DNA of 64,000 nt, from contig CM049307.1 of NCBI GenBank assembly GCA_026874595.1, positions 31,346,362 through 31,410,361 on the forward strand, in the 5' to 3' direction. Under the pieces are notes generated by a model. It had not been told where the DNA came from, ran no database searches, and saw only the letters and a program-made list of their open reading frames with translations. Made by a program: the position numbers and the translations under genes. Each line of letters opens with the position of its first letter. Within the stretch, counting starts at the first letter, position 1. The stretch comes from Sipunculus nudus. Lineage: Eukaryota; Annelida; Sipuncula; Golfingiida; Sipunculidae. Of this stretch, positions 37,009 to 50,226 are shown piece by piece.

Positions 37009-39650
37009 TTGTAAAAAAATCCCATAAGATTGTTCTCTAGAAAAGAAGAAAGAAAGACAAACAAAGAAAGATAGAAAGAAAGAAGTAGGAAATATTCAGG
37101 ATAGAAATGTCGAGATGTTGGGAGAGCCACAGTTTGATTTGAAGCACTGCAAAATTTAAAATGTGCCTACACAATCAAGGCCATTTATTATTAGTTTATC
37201 ATTCCCTGGTCCTTTCCTTGTTTGAAACTGAATATTCACGAACACAACCCAACCAAAATCTTGATGTTCAGGATAGAGAACATGTTTGCTACACATTATC
37301 TGTGGAATACTTTTGATTTGAATAAGTTTTGGAATCATTTTCTTGAACAGATATTAACTGTCCAATAAAAGGAATAGCTTCTGGGAAAAATTTAAGGGGG
37401 AATGCTGGAAGTCAAACAGATTATTAGTGTCTTGGTTTTGTCTGGACTGACAGTGACAACTTTGGTTTAGGGCTTGAAAGACCAGCAGAGAGATAAAAAT
37501 ATGGTTACAGTCAACAACGCATCTCTGAGACCTGTAAACATGGGCATCTGAAGTAAATAGAAACATCTAAATAGTTCATGCTGTTATACTAGACATAATA
37601 TTGTTTTGTTAGGAAATTACCTCAAATATAATTAGAGGTTTACTTTTACCTAAAACCAGATATCAGTAGCCACAGGGTAACCAAAATAGTTCAGTTCAGC
37701 CCAAATTGGGATACTGTAATATGAGTAAAATAATATGTTGCATAAGAAAGGTATGCTGTTATGAAGTGAAGGAAAAATTAGCTTGATGAACAGACAAACA
37801 GATTCTGAAGGTTTCTTTGCCAAGAGCAGTCAGATATTTGTGGAGTCAGCCAGATGGATCTGATGAGCACTATTGTTAAGAATTATGGTAGCCAGATACA
37901 GTATGAAAATGTAAGTGGTTAAATATGATTCTCTGAGAAGTCATGTGAGGGTTGACAAGAATAATAGGAACAGTATATTGGCTGATAAATCTAGTTTGAC
38001 AATTTTTTAAAACTTTTTAGACATTGAATCTGTTTTACTGACACAATGCTGGGAATGGTTGAAGTCAAACAGATAATAAGTGTGTCTTGGTATTGTCTGG
38101 AGTGAAAGTGACAACTTTGGTTTAGTACTTGGAAAGACCAGCAGAGGGATAGAAATATGGTTACAGTCAACAACGCATCTCTGAGACTTTTACCTGTAAA
38201 CATGGGCATCTGAAGCAACTAGAAACATTAAATATGCTCATGTGGTTATACTGGATGTCATAAGGTTTTGTGAGGAAATTACCTCAAATATAATTACAGG
38301 TTCATTTTTACCTAAAACCAGGTATCAGTAGCCACAGGGTAACCAAAATAGTTCAGTTCAACCTGCATTGGGTCACAGTAAAATTGGTAAAATAATTCAT
38401 GTTACATAAGAAAGTTATGCTTTTATGGAGTGAACAGACAAACATATTCTGAAGGTTTGTTTGCCAAGAGCAGTCAGATATGTGTGGTGTAAGCCGGATA
38501 GCTCTGATGAGCAATATCGTGTAGGATTATGGGAGGCACATACAGCATGAAAATGTTAGTGGTTAGATATGATTCTCTGAAAAGTCATGTAAGTTTTGAC
38601 AAAAATAAAGAGGAACTGTATATTGGATGATATATCTAGAGTGACAATTTCTTTTGAATGTTTAGACATTGAATCTGTTTTACTGACAGCTGTGTATTTT
38701 GTGGTCCCTGTTTGTGATGGGGTGGGTCTTAAAATCTGTTGATTTGGTGATCAAATGGTTGATATGACACATATGAGTGTTGTGAGAAAAAATTGACCCC
38801 AATATTGGATCAAACTGAAAGAAAGATTTCTGGTTTTATGGAAACAGATATGCTGGCCTTTCTTGGAAACAGATATATTTTGTGGCATCTGTATATGTTG
38901 CCTTATGCCATCATACACCCAACAAGGAGAGGACCTGAGCTACAACTGACTTTTAAAGCCTGTCCTGACATATTTTTCTTTTGGTCATAATGTGATCAGA
39001 GTATCAGAGTTAGACCTGTTTCCTGGTCATGAAACAAAATATATCCAAATCAGCTGGACAATGTATTGAACAATCAGATTAAGAAGTGAGAAGTTTCACT
39101 ATAATAGGAACATTTTCAGTGAAAAGCCCCATTGGATTTCTAAGCGATTCATGCCAAAATTTGCTGTTTTCATATTGATATGGAACCAAACTGGTGACTC
39201 CACAAGCAATACCTTCTTGTTTTACAAATTAAATTGTTATTTTCAGATTGACACCTATCATGTCAAAGTAACAGAAAGCAGCAGCCATAAATTTGACTGG
39301 CATTTAAAAAAAAGAAGAATGACCTTGAACTATTCCTACACTCATGTAGTCCTGCATAGTTTTATGAAAATTGGACCAAAGAATTGTTATCCAAAATCTG
39401 ACAAAGAGTTTTGAAATTTCACATATTCTCATGATTACTCTTTTTCATGTTTTTATGAGATTTTCATTCCAAGTGTCTAACTGCCTATTTGGTCTGACAA
39501 AATAACACCATTCCAAAAAGAGACGCTGAGGATGTGAGATGTTGCATGCTTTTTTATTTTATTTTTACATTTCTGATTTCAAGGTGTCTATGAGGAACTG
39601 GTTGTAATGATGCCAGATTTGATGGGCAGTGAGCCAGATGAAATGGAAAT
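37009..39650 (+). repeat. Array unit 15 (transitional)
   Basis: Close relative of unit 14 (shares CTAGAGTGAC) without its 3-bp loss. Purine-tract state ACAAACAAAGAAAGATAG, 2-bp loss in CTACACATTATC, repeat L of type 3, 3' block with TTTTACAAATTAAATTG and GTTATCCAAAATC. Confidence 0.95.
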
Positions 39651-42294
39651 TTTTAAAAAAATCCCATAAGATTATTCTCTAGAAAAGAAGAAAGAAAGAC
39701 AAACAAAGAAAGATAGAAAGAAAGAAGTAGGAAATATTCAGGATAGAAATGTCGAGATGTTGGGAGAGCCACAGTTTGATTTGAAGCACTGCAAAATTTA
39801 AAATGTGCCTACACAATCAAGGCCATTTATTATTAGTTTATCATTCCCTGGTCCTTTCCTTGTTTGAAACTGAATATTCACGAACACAACCCAACCAAAA
39901 TCTTGATGTTCAGGATAGAGAACATGTTTGCTACACACATTATCTGTGGAATACTTTTGATTTGAATAAGTTTTGGAATCATTTTCTTGAACAGATATTA
40001 ACTGTCCAATAAAAGGAATAGCTTCTGGGAAAAATTTAAGGGGGAATGCTGGAAGTCAAACAGATAATTAGTGTCTTGGTTTTGTCTGGACTGACAGTGA
40101 CAACTTTGGTTTAGGGCTTGAAAGACCAGCAGAGAGATAAAAGTATGGTTACAGTCAACAACGCATCTCTGAGACCTGTAAACATGGGCATCTGAAGTAA
40201 ATAGAAACATCTAAATAGTTCATGCTGTTATACTAGACATAATATTGTTTTGTTAGGAAATTATCTCAAATATAATTAGAGGTTTACTTTTACCTAAAAC
40301 CAGATATCAGTCGCCACAGGGTAACCAAAATAGTTCAGTTCAGCCCGAATTGGGATACTGTAATATGAGTAGAATAATATGTTGCATAAGAAAGGTATGC
40401 TGTTATGGAGTGAAGGAAAAATTAGCTTGATGAAGAGACAAACAGATTCTGAAGGTTTCTTTGCCAAGAGCAGTCAGATATTTGTGGAGTCAGCCAGATG
40501 GATCTGATGAGCACTATTGTTAAGAATTATGGTAGCCAGATACAGTATGAAAATGTAAGTGGTTAAATATGATTCTCTGAGAAGTCATGTGAGGGTTGAC
40601 AAGAATAATAGGAACAGTATATTGGCTGATAAATCTAGTTTGACAATTTTTTAAAACTTTTTAGACATTGAATCTGTTTTACTGACACAATGCTGGGAAT
40701 GGTTGAAGTCAAACAGATAATAAGTGTGTCTTGGTATTGTCTGGAGTGAAAGTGACAACTTTGGTTTAGTACTTGGAAAGACCAGCAGAGGGATAGAAAT
40801 ATGGTTACAGTCAACAACGCATCTCTGAGACTTTTACCTGTAAACATGGGCATCTGAAGCAACTAGAAACATTAAATATGCTCATGTGGTTATGCTGGAT
40901 ATCATAAGGTTTTGTGAGGAAATTACCTCAAATATAATTACAGGTTCATTTTTACCTAAAACCAGGTATCAGTAGCCACAGGGTAACCAAAATAGTTCAG
41001 TTCAACCTGCATTGGGTCACAGTAAAATTGATAAAATAATACATGTTACATAAGAAAGTTATGCTTTTATGGAGTGAACAGACAAACATATTCTGAAGGT
41101 TTGTTTGCCAAGAGCAATCAGATATGTGTGGTGTAAGCCGGATAGCTCTGATGAGCAATATCGTGTAGAATTATGGGAGGCACATACAGCATGAAAATGT
41201 TAGTGGTTAGATATGATTCTCTGAAAAGTCATGTAAGTTTTGACAAAAATAAAGAGGAACTGTATATTGGATGATATATCTAGTGTGACAATTTCTTTTG
41301 AATTTTTAGACATTGAATCTGTTTTACTGACAGCTGTGTATTTTGTGGTCCCTGTTTGTGATGGGGTGGGTCTTAAAATCTGTTGATTTGGTGATCAAAT
41401 GGTTGATATGACACATATGAGTGTTGTGAGAAAAAATTGACCCCAATATTGGATCAAACTGAAAGAAAGATTTCTGGTTTTATGGAAACAGATATGCTGG
41501 CCTTTCTTGGAAACAGATATATTTTGTGGCATCTGTATATGTTGCCTTATGCCATCATACACCCAACAAGGAGAGGACCTGAGCTACAACTGACTTTTAA
41601 AGCCTGTCCTGACATATTTTTCTTTTGGTCATAATGTGATCAGAGTATCAGAGTTAGACCTGTTTCCTGGTCATGAAACAAAATATATCCAAATCAGCTG
41701 GACAATGTATTGAACAATCAGATTAAGAAGTGAGAAGTTTCACTATAATAGGAACATTTTCAGTGAAAAGCCCCATTGGATTTCTAAGCGATTCATGTCA
41801 AAATTTGCTGTTTTCATATTGATATGGAACCAAACTGGTGACTCCACAAGCAATACCTTCTTGTTTTACAAATTAAATTGTTATTTCCAGATTGACACCT
41901 ATCATGTCAAAGTAACAGAAAGCAGCAGCCATAAATTTGACTGGCAGTTTAAGAAAAAGAAGAATGACCTTGAACTATTCCTACACTCATGTAGTCTTGC
42001 ATAGTTTTATGAATATTGGACCAAAGAATTGTTATCCAAAATCTGACAAAGAGTTTTGAAATTTCACATATTCTCATGATTACTCTTTTTCATGTTTTTA
42101 TGAGATTTTCATTCCAAGTGTCTAACTGCCTATTTGGTCTGACAAAATAACACCATTCCAAAAAGAGATGCTGAGGATGTGAGATGTTGCATGCTTTTTT
42201 ATTTTATTTTTACATTTCGGATTCCAAGGTGTCTATGAGGAACTGGTTGTAATGATGCCAGATTTGATGGGCAGTGAGCCAGATGAAATGGAAA
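39651..42294 (+). repeat. Array unit 16 (right-domain class A)
   Basis: First unit with the class A set: CAGATAATTAG, AGATAAAAGTATGG, CAGTCGCCACAG, GATGAAGAGAC, TATGCTGGATATC, ATTGATAAAATA, GAGCAATCAG, TGTAGAATTATGG and GAATTTTTAGAC. The 3' block has ATTCATGTCAAAA, TTATTTCCAG, TTTAAGAAAAAG and GAATATTGG. Private: GATTATTCTCTAG, GAGATGCTGAGG, CATTTCGGATTCC. Confidence 0.95.
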
Positions 42295-44940
42295 TTGTAA
42301 AAAAATCCCATAAGATTGTTCTCTAGAAAAGAAGAAAGAAAGACAGAAACAAAGAAAGATTGAAAGAAAGAAGTAGGAAATATTCAGGATAGAAATGTCG
42401 AGATGTTAGGAGAGCCACAGTTTGATTTGAAGCACTGCAAAATTTAAAATGTGCCTACACAATCAAGGCCATTTATTATTAGTTTATCATTCCCTGGTCC
42501 TTTCCTTGTTTGAAACTGAATATTCATGAACACAACCCAACCAAAATCTTGATGTTCAGGATAGAGAACATGTTTGCTACACACATTATCTGTGGAATAC
42601 TTTTAATTTGAATAAGTTTTGGAATCATTTTCTTGAACAGATATTAACTGTCCAATAAAAGGAATAGCTTCTGGGAAAAATTTAAGGGGGAATGCTGGAA
42701 GTCAAACAGATTATTAGTGTCTTGGTTTTGTCTGGACTGACAGTGACAACTTTGGTTTAGGGCTTGAAAGACCAGCAGAGAGATAAAAATATGGTTACAG
42801 TCAACAACGCATCTCTGAGACCTGTAAACATGGGCATCTGAAGTAAATAGAAACATCTAAATAGTTCATGCTGTTATACTAGACATAATATTGTTTTGTT
42901 AGGAAATTATCTCAAATATAATTAGAGGTTTACTTTTACCTAAAACCAGATATCAGTAGCCACAGGGTAACCAAAATAGTTCAGTTCAGCCCGAATTGGG
43001 ATACTGTAATATGAGTAGAATAATATGTTGCATAAGAAAGGTATGCTGTTATGGAGTGAAGGAAAAATTAGCTTGATGAACAGACAAACAGATTCTGAAG
43101 GTTTCTTTGCCAAGAGCAGTCAGATATTTGTGGAGTCAGCCAGATGGATCTGATGAGCACTATTGTTAAGAATTATGGTAGCCAGATACAGTATGAAAAT
43201 GTAAGTGGTCAAATATGATTCTCTGAGAAGTCATGTGAGGGTTGACAAGAATAATAGGAACAGTATATTGGCTGATAAATCTAGTTTGACAATTTTTTAA
43301 AACTTTTTAGACATTGAATCTGTTTTACTGACACAATGCTGGGAATGGTTGAAGTCAAACAGATAATAAGTGTGTCTTGGTATTGTCTGGAGTGAAAGTG
43401 ACAACTTTGGTTTAGTACATGGAAAGACCAGCAGAGGGATAGAAATATGGTTACAGTCAACAACGCATCTCTGAGACTTTTACCTGTAAACATGGGCATC
43501 TGAAGCAACTAGAAACATTAAATATGCTCATGTGGTTATACTGGATGTCATAAGGTTTTGTGAGGAAATTACCTCAAATATAATTACAGGTTCATTTTTA
43601 CCTAAAACCAGGTATCAGTAGCCACAGGGTAACCAAAATAGTTCAGTTCAACCTGCATTGGGTCACAGTAAAATTGGTAAAATAATTCATGTTACATAAG
43701 AAAGTTATGCTTTTATGGAGTGAACAGACAAACATATTCTGAAGGTTTGTTTGCCAAGAGCAGTCAGATATGTGTGGTGTAAGCCGGATAGCTCTGATGA
43801 GCAATATCGTGTAGGATTATGGGAGGCACATACAGCATGAAAATGTTAGTGGTTAGATATGATTCTCTGAAAAGTCATGTAAGTTTCGACAAAAATAAAG
43901 AGGAACTGTATATTGGATGATATATCTAGTGTGACAATTTCTTTTGAATGTTTAGACATTGAATCTGTTTTACTGACAGCTGTGTATTTTGTGGTCCCTG
44001 TTTGTGATGGGGTGGGTCTTAAAATCTGTTGATTTGGTGATCAAATGGTTGATATGACACATATGAGTGTTGTGAGAAAAAATTGACCCCAATATTGGAT
44101 CAAACTGAAAGAAAGATTTCTGGTTTTATGGAAACAGATATGCTGGCCTTTCTTGGAAACAGATATATTTTGTGGCATCTGTATATGTTGCCTTATGCCA
44201 TCATACACCCAACAAGGAGAGGACCTGAGCTACAACTGACTTTTAAAGCCTGTCCTGACATATTTTTCTTTTGGTCATAATGTGATCAGAGTATCAGAGT
44301 TAGACCTGTTTCCTGGTCATGAAACAAAATATATCCAAATCAGCTGGACAATGTATTGAACAATCAGATTAAGAAGTGAGAAGTTTCACTATAATAGGAA
44401 CATTTTCAGTGAAAAGCCCCATTGGATTTCTAAGCGATTCATGCCAAAATTTGCTGTTTTCATATTGATATGGAACCAAACTGGTGACTCCACAAGCAAT
44501 ACCTTCTTGTTTTACAAATTAAATTGTTATTTTCAGATTGACACCTATCATGTCAAAGTAACAGAAAGCAGCAGCCATACATTTGACTGGCAGTTTGAGA
44601 AAAAGAAGAATGACCTTGAACTATTCCTACACACATGTAGTCTTGCATAGTTTTATGAAAATTGGACCAAAGAATTGTTATCCAAAATCTGACAAAGAGT
44701 TTTGAAATTTCACATATTCTCATGATTACTCTTTTTCATGTTTTTACGAGATTTTCATTCCAAGTGTCTAACTGCCTATTTGGTCTGACAAAATAACACC
44801 ATTCCAAAAAGAGACGCTGAGGATGTGAGATGTTGCATGCTTTTTTATTTTATTTTTACATTTCTGATTTCAAGGTGTCTATGAGGAACTGGTTGTAATG
44901 ATGCCAGATTTTATGGGCAGTGAGCCAGATGAAATGGAAA
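42295..44940 (+). repeat. Array unit 17 (right-domain class C, singleton)
   Basis: L and R have left-domain states (CAGATTATTAG, CCCGAAT, AATAATTCATG, TTTCGAC), but the 3' block has right-domain states CATACATTTGAC, TTTGAGAAAAAG and CTACACACATG. Private: GTGGTCAAATATG, GTACATGGAAAG, TTTTTACGAG. It looks like a link between the two domains. Confidence 0.94.
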
Positions 44941-47584
44941 TTGTAAAAAAATCCCATAAGATTGTTCTCTAGAAAAGAAGAAAGAAAGACAAACAAAGAA
45001 AGATAGAAAGAAAGAAGTAGGAAATATTCAGGATAGAAATGTCGAGATGTTAGGAGAGCCACAGTTTGATTTGAAGCACTGCAAAATTTAAAATGTGTCT
45101 ACACAATCAAGGCCATTTATTATTAGTTTATCATTCCCTGGTCCTTTCCTTGTTTGAAACTGAATATTCATGAACACAACCCAACCAAAATCTTGATGTT
45201 CAGGATAGAGAACATGTTTGCTACACACATTATCTGTGGAATACTTTTAATTTGAATAAGTTTTGGAATCATTTTCTTGAACAGATATTAACTGTCCAAT
45301 AAAAGGAATAGCTTCTGGGAAAAATTTAAGGGGGAATGCTGGAAGTCAAACAGATAATTAGTGTCTTGGTTTTGTCTGGACTGACAGTGACAACTTTGGT
45401 TTAGGGCTTGAAAGACCAGCAGAGAGATAAAAGTATGGTTACAGTCAACAACGCATCTCTGAGACCTGTAAACATGGGCATCTGAAGTAAATAGAAACAT
45501 CTAAATAGTTCATGCTGTTATACTAGACATAATATTGTTTTGTTAGGAAATTATCTCAAATATAATTAGAGGTTTACTTTTACCTAAAACCAGATATCAG
45601 TCGCCACAGGGTAACCAAAATAGTTCAGTTCAGCCCGAATTGGGATACTGTAATATGAGTAGAATAATATGTTGCATAAGAAAGGTATGCTGTTATGGAG
45701 TGAAGGAAAAATTAGCTTGATGAAGAGACAAACAGATTCTGAAGGTTTCTTTGCCAAGAGCAGTCAGATATTTGTGGAGTCAGCCAGATGGATCTGATGA
45801 GCACTATTGTTAAGAATTATGGTAGCCAGATACAGTATGAAAATGTAAGTGGTTAAATATGATTCTCTGAGAAGTCATGTGAGGGTTGACAAGAATAATA
45901 GGAACAGTATATTGGCTGATAAATCTAGTTTGACAATTTTTTAAAACTTTTTAGACATTGAATCTGTTTTACTGACACAATGCTGGGAATGGTTGAAGTC
46001 AAACAGATAATAAGTGTGTCTTGGTATTGTCTGGAGTGAAAGTGACAACTTTGGTTTAGTACTTGGAAAGACCAGCAGAGGGATAGAAATATGGTTACAG
46101 TCAACAACGCATCTCTGAGACTTTTACCTGTAAACATGGGCATCTGAAGCAACTAGAAACATTAAATATGCTCATGTGGTTATGCTGGATATCATAAGGT
46201 TTTGTGAGGAAATTACCTCAAATATAATTACAGGTTCATTTTTACCTAAAACCAGGTATCAGTAGCCACAGGGTAACCAAAATAGTTCAGTTCAACTTGC
46301 ATTGGGTCACAGTAAAATTGATAAAATAATACATGTTACATAAGAAAGTTATGCTTTTATGGAGTGAACAGACAAACATATTCTGAAGGTTTGTTTGCCA
46401 AGAGCAATCAGATATGTGTGGTGTAAGCCGGATAGCTCTGATGAGCAATATCGTGTAGAATTATGGGAGGCACATACAGCATGAAAATGTTAGTGGTTAG
46501 ATATGATTCTCTGAAAAGTCATGTAAGTTTTGACAAAAATAAAGAGGAACTGTATATTGGATGATATATCTAGTGTGACAATTTCTTTTGAATTTTTAGA
46601 CATTGAATCTGTTTTACTGACAGCTGTGTATTTTGTGGTCCCTGTTTGTGATGGGGTGGGTCTTAAAATCTGTTGATTTGGTGATCAAATGGTTGATATG
46701 ACACATATGAGTGTTGTGAGAAAAAATTGACCCCAATATTGGATCAAACTGAAAGAAAGATTTCTGGTTTTATGGAAACAGATATGCTGGCCTTTCTTGG
46801 AAACAGATATATTTTGTGGCATCTGTATATGTTGCCTTATGCCATCATACACCCAACAAGGAGAGGACCTGAGCTACAACTGACTTTTAAAGCCTGTCCT
46901 GACATATTTTTCTTTTGGTCATAATGTGATCAGAGTATCAGAGTTAGACCTGTTTCCTGGTCATGAAACAAAATATATCCAAATCAGCTGGACAATGTAT
47001 TGAACAATCAGATTAAGAAGTGAGAAGTTTCACTATAATAGGAACATTTTCAGTGAAAAGCCCCATTGGATTTCTAAGCGATTCATGTCAAAATTTGCTG
47101 TTTTCATATTGATATGGAACCAAACTGGTGACTCCACAAGCAATACCTTCTTGTTTTACAAATTAAATTGTTATTTCCAGATTGACACCTATCATGTCAA
47201 AGTAAAAGAAAGCAGCAGCCATAAATTTGACTGGCAGTTTAAGAAAAAGAAGAATGACCTTGAACTATTCCTACACTCATGTAGTCTTGCATAGTTTTAT
47301 GAATATTGGACCAAAGAATTGTTATCCAAAATCTGACAAAGAGTTTTGAAATTTCACATATTCTCATGATTACTCTTTTTCATGTTTTTATGAGATTTTC
47401 ATTCCAAGTGTCTAACTGCCTATTTGGTCTGACAAAATAACACCATTCCAAAAAGAGACGCTGAGGATGTGAGATGTTGCATGCTTTTTTATTTTATTTT
47501 TACATTTCTGATTTCAAGGTGTCTATGAGGAACTGGTTGTAATGATGCCAGATTTTATGGGCAGTGAGCCAGATGAAATGGAAA
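44941..47584 (+). repeat. Array unit 18 (class A)
   Basis: Full class A set in L and R, with the 3' block as unit 16 (TTATTTCCAG, TTTAAGAAAAAG, GAATATTGG). GTTAGGAGAG and GTGTCTACAC in the 5' block. Private: CAACTTGCATTGG at 46292 and GTAAAAGAAAGC near 47201. Confidence 0.95.
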
Positions 47585-50226
47585 TTGTAAAAAAATCCCA
47601 TAAGATTGTTCTCTAGAAAAGAAGAAAGAAAGACAAACAAAGAAAGATAGAAAGAAAGAAGTAGGAAATATTCAGGATAGAAATGTCGAGATGTTGGGAG
47701 AGCCACAGTTTGATTTGAAGCACTGCAAAATTTAAAATGTGTCTACACAATCAAGGCCATTTATTATTAGTTTATCATTCCCTGGTCCTTTCCTTGTTTG
47801 AAACTGAATATTCACGAACACAACCCAACCAAAATCTTGATGTTCAGGATAGAGAACATGTTTGCTACACATTATCTGTGGAATACTTTTGATTTGAATA
47901 AGTTTTGGAATCATTTTCTTGAACAGATATTAACTGTCCAATAAAAGGAATAGCTTCTGGGAAAAATTTAAGGGGGAATGCTGGAAGTCAAACAGATAAT
48001 TAGTGTATTGGTTTTGTCTGGACTGACAGTGACAACTTTGGTTTAGGGCTTGAAAGACCAGCAGAGAGATAAAAATATGGTTACAGTCAACAACGCATCT
48101 CTGAGACCTGTAAACATGGGCATCTGAAGTAAATAGAAACATCTAAATAGTTCATGCTGTTATACTAGACATAATATTGTTTTGTTAGGAAATTATCTCA
48201 AATATAATTAGAGGTTTACTTTTACCTAAAACCAGATATCAGTAGCCACAGGGTAACCAAAATAGTTCAGTTCAGCCCGAATTGGGATACTGTAATATGA
48301 GTAGAATAATATGTTGCATAAGAAAGGTATGCTGTTATGGAGTGAAGGAAAAATTAGCTTGATGAACAGACAAACAGATTCTGAAGGTTTCTTTGCCAAG
48401 AGCAGTCAGATATTTGTGGAGTCAGCCAGATGAATCTGATGAGCACTATTGTTAAGAATTATGGTAGCCAGATACAGTATGAAAATGTAAGTGGTTAAAT
48501 ATGATTCTCTGAGAAGTCATGTGAGGGTTGACAAGAATAATAGGAACAGTATATTGGCTGATAAATCTAGTTTGACAATTTTTTAAAACTTTTTAGACAT
48601 TGAATCTGTTTTACTGACACAATGCTGGGAATGGTTGAAGTCAAACAGATAATAAGTGTGTCTTGGTATTGTCTGGAGTGAAAGTGACAACTTTGGTTTA
48701 GTACTTGGAAAGACCAGCAGAGGGATAGAAATATGGTTACAGTCAACAACGCATCTCTGAGACTTTTACCTGTAAACATGGGCATCTGAAGCAACTAGAA
48801 ACATTAAATATGCTCATGTGGTTATACTGGATATCATAAGGTTTTGTGAGGAAATTACCTCAAATATAATTACAGGTTCATTTTTACCTAAAACCAGGTA
48901 TCAGTAGCCACAGGGTAACCAAAATAGTTCAGTTCAACCTGCATTGGGTCACAGTAAAATTGATAAAATAATACATGTTACATAAGAAAGTTATGCTTTT
49001 ATGGAGTGAACAGACAAACATATTCTGAAGGTTTGTTTGCCAAGAGCAATCAGATATGTGTGGTGTAAGCAGGATAGCTCTGATGAGCAATATCGTGTAG
49101 GATTATGGGAGGCACATACAGCATGAAAATGTTAGTGGTTAGATATGATTCTCTGAAAAGTCATGTAAGTTTTGACAAAAATAAAGAAGAACTGTATATT
49201 GGATGATATATCTAGTGTGACAATTTCTTTTGAATGTTTAGACATTGAATCTGTTTTACTGACAGCTGTGTATTTTGTGGTCCCTGTTTGTGATGGGGTG
49301 GGTCTTAAAATCTGTTGATTTGGTGATCAAATGGTTGATATGACACATATGAGTGTTGTGAGAAAAAATTGACCCCAATATTGGATCAAACTGAAAGAAA
49401 GATTTCTGGTTTTATGGAAACAGATATGCTGGCCTTTCTTGGAAACAGATATATTTTGTGGCATCTGTATATGTTGCCTTATGCCATCATACACCCAACA
49501 AGGAGAGGACCTGAGCTACAACTGACTTTTAAAGCCTGTCCTGACATATTTTTCTTTTGGTCATAATGTGATCAGAGTATCAGAGTTAGACCTGATTCCT
49601 GGTCATGAAACAAAATATATCCAAATCAGCTGGACAATGTATTGAACAATCAGATTAAGAAGTGAGAAGTTTCACTATAATAGGAACATTTTCAGTGAAA
49701 AGCCCCATTGGATTTCTAAGCGATTCATGTCAAAATTTGCTGTTTTCATATTGATATGGAACCAAACTGGTGACTCCACAAGCAATACCTTCTTGTTTTA
49801 CAAATTAAATTGTTATTTTCAGATTGACACCTATCATGTCAAAGTAACAGAAAGCAGCAGCCATACATTTGACTGGCAGTTTGAGAAAAAGAAGAATGAC
49901 CTTGAACTATTCCTACACACATGTAGTCTTGCATAGTTTTATGAAAATTGGACCAAAGAATTGTTATCCAAAATCTGACAAAGAGTTTTGAAATTTCACA
50001 TATTCTCATGATTACTCTTTTTCATGTTTTTATGAGATTTTCATTCCAAGTGTCTAACTGCCTATTTGGTCTGACAAAATAACACCATTCCAAAAAGAGA
50101 CGCTGAGGATGTGAGATGTTGCATGCTTTTTTATTTTATTTTTACATTTCTGATTCCAAGGTGTCTATGAGGAACTGGTTGTAATGATGCCAGATTTTAT
50201 GGGCAGTGAGCCAGATGAAATGGAAA
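47585..50226 (+). repeat. Array unit 19 (class B)
   Basis: Class B set: GTGTATTGG in L, CAGATGAATCTGATG, GTAAGCAGGATAG and AAAGAAGAACTG. 3' block as unit 17 (CATACATTTGAC, TTTGAGAAAAAG). CCTGATTCCTGG at 49591, a state shared only with unit 24. 5' block with GTGTCTACAC, ATTCACGAAC and the 2-bp loss. Confidence 0.95.
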
